Assembly: GCA_900549995.1 (NCBI GenBank)
Contig: URQQ01000003.1
Location: 1 to 64,000, forward strand
Direction of reading: 5' to 3'
Length of the DNA stretch: 64,000 nucleotides
From: an uncultured Lachnospiraceae bacterium
GTDB lineage: Bacteria > Bacillota > Clostridia > Lachnospirales > Lachnospiraceae
The notes under the pieces are model-generated. The model searched no databases, was not told the origin of the DNA, and saw only the letters and a program-made list of their open reading frames with translations. Of the stretch, positions 60,427-64,000 are shown one piece after another; position 1 is the stretch's first letter, and every line of letters begins with the position of its first letter. Both the position numbers and the translations under genes were made by a program.

Positions 60427-62403
60427 CTACATACCATCTTTTAACACATCATGATCCCTCAATACTTTTTCTATTACCGTCTTCTTCACCAGCTTAAGCA
60501 ATGGTTTTTTCAGTGCATTCAAAGGTCCCGGCAATTCGATTTCCAGCGGAGACTTCCCATCCATCAGCTTCACAGAACTGTCAAGAAGTTCCCTGATATC
60601 ATAGACACTTCCCCATACTTCCGGGACGCCTCTGTCTACACCGAGCAGCCCATACACTGCTTCCATCGCAGTTCTTACAGAATATTCTGTCGTGAACACA
60701 GTATCTCTTGGTGTCTCGGCAAACTGTCCGAGGAATGCAAAATTCACACAGCCATCCGGGATGACATCCGGGCGGTCACCCTTCGTTCTCGGCATAAAGA
60801 ATGCAGTGATATACGGCATCATCGTAGGAACGCATACAGCACTCTTTTCTGCCAGTTCCGGAATCTTCTCTGCCGGAACACCCAGATGATACAGCCACTC
60901 TTCTGTGATTTCTTTCCCTGTACACTCCTTCATCGGTTTCTTTATATAATCGCCTGGTACATCGGTAAATAGTCCGTATACCCAGACACATACTTTATCC
61001 GGATCCTGCTCTTTAAACTGTCCCTGACGGTTGATCGTCCAGCTCATAAGCCATTTGGAATCTTTACAGGTAACAATGCCGCCCGTAACAACCTTTCCGC
61101 TCTTTGGATCACGTTTGCAGATATTCGTAATATACGGAATAATCTTGTCATCCAATGTAGTAATTGTTGCAGACTCCCAGTTCGTTTTTGCGATATCAGA
61201 ACAGAACTTCTCCGGGTGTCCAAAGGAAGGATCCTGCTTCGCAATATTCTTCCACAGACTCCAGCATCCGCTCGTTCTTACTTCCGCATCCCCATTCGGT
61301 GCATGATTCTGGTCTCCGTAAATTGTCCCTTCTGTACAGCTTCCATTTGTCACAAATACAAGATCATTTTCCGTCAGCAGAATTCCCTGCTCTACGCCTT
61401 TTACCTTGCATTCGATCGCAGATGCGATCTTTTTACCTTCCTTAAACTCAAATACAACGTTCGTCACTTCTGTATGGAACTGAAAATCAACCCCTGCCTC
61501 TTCCAGATATTTCTGCATCGGCAGAATCAAAGATTCATACTGGTTGTATTTCGTAAATTTCAGCGCACTGAAATCAGGCAGCCCTGCAATGTGATGGATA
61601 AATCTCTGGATATATAATTTCATCTCTAACGCACTGTGCCAGTTCTCAAACGCAAACATCGTCCGCCAATACAGCCAGAATGTCGAGTCAAATACTTCTT
61701 CATCAAATACATCCTCAATCGTCTTGTCATAAAGGTCTTCATCCTTCGTCATGAAAAGCTTCATGATTTCCATGCAGCCCTTCTGGCTCAGATTAAATTT
61801 CCCGTCTGTGTGTGCGTCTTCGCCTCTGTTGACAGTTGCTCTGCACAGAGAGTAATTCGGATCATGTTTATTCAGCCAGTAATATTCATCCAATACAGAG
61901 ACATCCGGGGTCTCGATGGATGGTATGCTTCGGAACAGATCCCACAGACATTCGAAGTGATTTTCCATCTCTCTTCCGCCGCGCATGATATATCCACGGG
62001 ATGGATCATAGATTCCGTCGCATGCTCCGCCGGCAATGTCCATCGCTTCCAGAATATGAATATGTGAACCTTCCATCTGTCCGTCTCTTACAAGGAAGCA
62101 GGCTGCCGCAAGTGATGCCAGTCCGCTGCCGGCAATGTAGGCATGCTTATCATCTACGCCTTCCGGTTTCTCCGGACGGGCAAATGCCTCATAATTTCCA
62201 TTGGTATAATAAATCCCTTTACTGTTCTTGGAATCTTTTCCCCGCTCAGTATTCCGGTAATCGCTGTTTGCATTATTTACGTCCGCCTTTTTGGTTTCTT
62301 TTATCTTTTTCGTCTTTTTCGATTTTTTTGCTAACAGTACCGCTGCCCCGGCTCCGGCTGCTGCTACAGTTGCAGCACCGATTTTTGTGTATTTGTTTGA
62401 CAT
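60427..62403 (-). CDS. ohyA: Oleate hydratase with N-terminal membrane anchor
   Basis: A 658-residue flavoprotein of the oleate hydratase (67-kDa myosin-cross-reactive antigen) family, which adds water to the cis-9 double bond of unsaturated fatty acids to form 10-hydroxy acids. YTNGNYEAFARPEKPEGV, the FAD motif IAGSGLASLAA, EAMDIAGGACDG and RGGREMENHFECLWDLF mark the family. Unlike the usual form of about 590 residues, it has an extra 63 residues: a glycine/alanine-rich hydrophobic span (7-25) and a lysine-rich linker. I chose ATG at 62403 (AGGTGG upstream). A TetR gene lies upstream on the same strand. Confidence 0.93.
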   Translation of the reverse strand: MSNKYTKIGAATVAAAGAGAAVLLAKKSKKTKKIKETKKADVNNANSDYRNTERGKDSKNSKGIYYTNGNYEAFARPEKPEGVDDKHAYIAGSGLASLAAACFLVRDGQMEGSHIHILEAMDIAGGACDGIYDPSRGYIMRGGREMENHFECLWDLFRSIPSIETPDVSVLDEYYWLNKHDPNYSLCRATVNRGEDAHTDGKFNLSQKGCMEIMKLFMTKDEDLYDKTIEDVFDEEVFDSTFWLYWRTMFAFENWHSALEMKLYIQRFIHHIAGLPDFSALKFTKYNQYESLILPMQKYLEEAGVDFQFHTEVTNVVFEFKEGKKIASAIECKVKGVEQGILLTENDLVFVTNGSCTEGTIYGDQNHAPNGDAEVRTSGCWSLWKNIAKQDPSFGHPEKFCSDIAKTNWESATITTLDDKIIPYITNICKRDPKSGKVVTGGIVTCKDSKWLMSWTINRQGQFKEQDPDKVCVWVYGLFTDVPGDYIKKPMKECTGKEITEEWLYHLGVPAEKIPELAEKSAVCVPTMMPYITAFFMPRTKGDRPDVIPDGCVNFAFLGQFAETPRDTVFTTEYSVRTAMEAVYGLLGVDRGVPEVWGSVYDIRELLDSSVKLMDGKSPLEIELPGPLNALKKPLLKLVKKTVIEKVLRDHDVLKDGM

Positions 62404-62460
62404 ATGAATGACCACCTTTCCTAACTGATCTGTCTGAATGTTTGTTCTTTGTATGTCTCT

Positions 62461-62489
62461 ATCTTATTCATATTCTGCCCTGATTTCAA
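62461..62489 (-). promoter_or_regulatory. Promoter of the oleate hydratase gene
   Basis: On the minus strand, TTGAAA (62484-62489) and TAAGAT (62461-62466) with a 17-base spacer, directly beside the long inverted repeat at 62490-62542. Confidence 0.6.
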
Positions 62490-62542
62490 TTTACAAAACG
62501 GAACCGATGATAAGTTTTTTATCATCGGTTCCGTTTTGTAAA
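62490..62542 (-). terminator. 53-base inverted repeat, terminator and possible operator
   Basis: Two 24-base arms (62490-62513 and 62519-62542) are perfectly complementary, with a 5-base loop. The right arm covers the last six codons and stop of the TetR gene; the left arm ends at the -35 of the oleate hydratase promoter. It is a fair terminator (T-tract after the stem is short), and its symmetry would also suit protein binding. Confidence 0.75.
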
Positions 62543-63085
62543 GTTATGAATAGAATTTGCTATATTTCCATAGAGCGTAGTGCTGATATTCTCCGCGATC
62601 TTCCGGTAGTCTTCCTTCATATCCCGCCTGATCCAGTCCAGCATAATTCCCACAAAGCTGTATTTATAAAAATCTGCGATAAATGCCTTCTCTTTCTCTG
62701 TGAGACCGCTTCCCACGGCTTTCTCCTCCACAACGCCGATCAACAGGTCATGCGTCAGCTTCAGCAGATAATTTTCAATCTGTTCCCGGCTCAGCGCATG
62801 ATAGGCATTCATGATAAATGGTTTATTCTCAAGAACCACCTCAAAGATCTGCAAAAGCCCCTCCTGCCACGTATCATACGTCTTCTTGCCCTGCAGTGCC
62901 TTTGTGGCATCTTCCAGACACGCCCACTCCACGAGATCATAGATATCTTTAAAATGATAGTAAAAAGCCATGCGGCTGATTCCGCAGTCTAAAGCCAGGT
63001 CATTAATTGTAATCTTATCCAATGGCTTTTTTAACATGAGTTTTTTTAGAGATTCTTCTAAAGCATATTTTGTCATATTTGACAT
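62522..63085 (-). CDS. TetR family regulator, probable controller of oleate hydratase
   Basis: A 187-residue TetR protein with the helix-turn-helix in about residues 22-50 (ITINDLALDCGISRMAFYYHF) and a C-terminal domain of the TetR_C_8 type (DhaS-like), with FYKYSFVGIMLDWIRRDMKED. AAGGAG lies seven bases before the ATG at 63085, so this start is preferred over the ATG three codons later. Position suggests that it regulates the oleate hydratase gene 119 bases downstream, probably in response to fatty acids; inference. Confidence 0.88.
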   Translation of the reverse strand: MSNMTKYALEESLKKLMLKKPLDKITINDLALDCGISRMAFYYHFKDIYDLVEWACLEDATKALQGKKTYDTWQEGLLQIFEVVLENKPFIMNAYHALSREQIENYLLKLTHDLLIGVVEEKAVGSGLTEKEKAFIADFYKYSFVGIMLDWIRRDMKEDYRKIAENISTTLYGNIANSIHNFTKRNR

Positions 63086-63163
63086 TTGAGTACTCCTTAA
63101 TTTTACTTGTTTCTATCATAACTGTTTCGCCGGAAGAATTCAAGGTAACCACGCCAAGAAAAA

Positions 63164-63202
63164 AAGACACTCTTCTAAAATTTCTTTTTAGAAAAGTGTC
63201 TT
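63164..63202 (-). terminator. Terminator after lysS
   Basis: A stem of about 16 bp (AAGACACT...TTCTAAAA with one mismatch) and a short loop, 15 bases after the lysS stop, with a run of Ts on the minus strand. Confidence 0.8.
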
Positions 63203-63216
63203 CATAATTATAACTC

Positions 63217-64000
63217 TTAATACAGCTTCGCCCCTGCCGGAATCCGGTCATCTACCATCAGAAGGTTCAATCCTTCTCTTCCGTCTTCCTCATGCACCGC
63301 AGAGATCAGCATTCCGCAGGAATCAATTCCCATCATCTTACGCGGCGGCAGATTTACAATCGCAATTGCTGTCTTACCGATCAGTTCTTCCGGCTCATAA
63401 TATTCATGAATTCCGCTTAAAATCACACGGTCTTCCTCTGTTCCGTCATCCAGGATGAATTTCAGAAGCTTCTTGCTCTTCGGAACAGCCTCACATGCTT
63501 TAATCTTTACTGCACGGTAATCTGACTTCGCAAAAGTGTCAAAGTCTACCATTTCTTCAAAGAGCGGCTCGATTTTGACATTTGAAAAATCAATCTTTTC
63601 TGCAACTGTTTCCGCTTCCGCAGACACTGGTTTTTCCGGTGCTGCAGCTTTTTTAGAAGCGTCAGAACCGCCTAATGTCTTCATCGTCGGGAACAAAAGC
63701 ACATCTCTGATTGCCGCAGAATTCGTCAGCAGCATCACCATACGGTCGATACCGATACCGATACCACCTGTAGGCGGCATACCGATCTCCAGTGCATTCA
63801 AGAAATCTTCATCAATACTGTTGGCTTCTTCGTCGCCCTGTGCCTTTAATTCTTCCTGAGCTTCAAAACGTCCTCTCTGGTCGATCGGGTCGTTCAGCTC
63901 TGAGAATGCATTTGCCATCTCACGTCCTGTGATAAATAACTCAAAACGTTCTGTATAAGCTTCATCTTCCGGTTTTCTCTTCGCAAGCGGAGAAGTCTCT
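63217..64000 (-). CDS. lysS: Lysyl-tRNA synthetase, C-terminal part with tRNA-binding domain
   Basis: The last 260 codons of a class II lysyl-tRNA synthetase; the gene continues past the right edge. The frame reads ERFELFITGREMANAFSELNDP, then the motif 3 region GMPPTGGIGIGIDRMVMLLT and IRDVLLFPTMK. After a linker, about 115 residues form an EMAP-II/Trbp111-like tRNA-binding domain (YRAVKIKACEAVPKSKKLL, then IVNLPPRKMMGIDS and GMLISA). This appended domain is absent from Bacillus and E. coli LysS but is common in Clostridia. Confidence 0.95.
   Translation of the reverse strand, partial: ETSPLAKRKPEDEAYTERFELFITGREMANAFSELNDPIDQRGRFEAQEELKAQGDEEANSIDEDFLNALEIGMPPTGGIGIGIDRMVMLLTNSAAIRDVLLFPTMKTLGGSDASKKAAAPEKPVSAEAETVAEKIDFSNVKIEPLFEEMVDFDTFAKSDYRAVKIKACEAVPKSKKLLKFILDDGTEEDRVILSGIHEYYEPEELIGKTAIAIVNLPPRKMMGIDSCGMLISAVHEEDGREGLNLLMVDDRIPAGAKLY

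Overview
This is a chromosomal segment of a low-to-mid GC Bacillota, most likely a gut Lachnospiraceae (Clostridia). The basis is the rpmG-secE-nusG-rplK-rplA order, a lysyl-tRNA synthetase with a C-terminal EMAP-like tRNA-binding domain, strong AGGAGG ribosome sites, many YesN/AraC/GntR/MerR regulators, oleate hydratase, and the DUF3841, DUF5058 and Uma2 families. I cannot name the species. Housekeeping genes sit at both edges (rplA cut at base 1, lysS cut at base 64000). The 60 kb between is an accessory metabolic region built around uptake and breakdown of peptides and sugars. I saw no tRNA, rRNA, CRISPR array or intact transposon.

Layout. 1-1873: ribosomal/transcription operon with two L1-type mRNA sites. 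1930-5188: FtsX-type ABC exporter. 5430-15757: dipeptide module (epimerase, Opp/Dpp transporter, metallo-amidohydrolase, LysR regulator, serine hydrolase). 15790-17353: two-component system with a soluble kinase. 17587-21149: TetR regulator, two membrane proteins of unknown function and an amidohydrolase. 21270-22001: methyltransferase. 22059-26701: solute-binding lipoprotein coupled to a large hybrid histidine kinase. 27528-31541: YesN/YesM two-component system followed by a catalytically eroded RbsA-like double ATPase. 31600-40463: seven-gene sugar operon (RbsB/A/C-type transporter, 2-hydroxyacid dehydrogenase, RhaD-type aldolase, fused DHA kinase, FGGY kinase). 40879-41352: remnant of an Rpn-family nuclease. 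41389-43777: MerR-controlled ABC-2 exporter. 43970-48444: MocR-type regulator lacking the PLP lysine, MFS transporter, PepD. 48586-54853: POT transporter, GntR regulator, M18 aminopeptidase, amino acid permease, PepT. 55159-59250: EamA exporter, then a MocA oxidoreductase/TIM-barrel pair with a divergent AraC regulator. 59392-60156: HTH-Uma2 fusion. 60427-63085: oleate hydratase and TetR.

How it fits together. Three modules bring in or cut small peptides (5430-15757, 45738-48444, 48586-54853); shared GTCGAC-centred palindromes before pepT and the POT gene suggest the embedded GntR protein controls that regulon. The sugar operon faces the YesN/YesM/pseudo-ATPase operon across a shared terminator and carries two direct repeats upstream of its promoter, so I infer that this unusual three-part system is its sensor. 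The least described pieces are the dead-ATPase sensor, the binding-protein/hybrid-kinase pair, the DUF5058 membrane pair with its amidohydrolase, and the membrane-anchored oleate hydratase.
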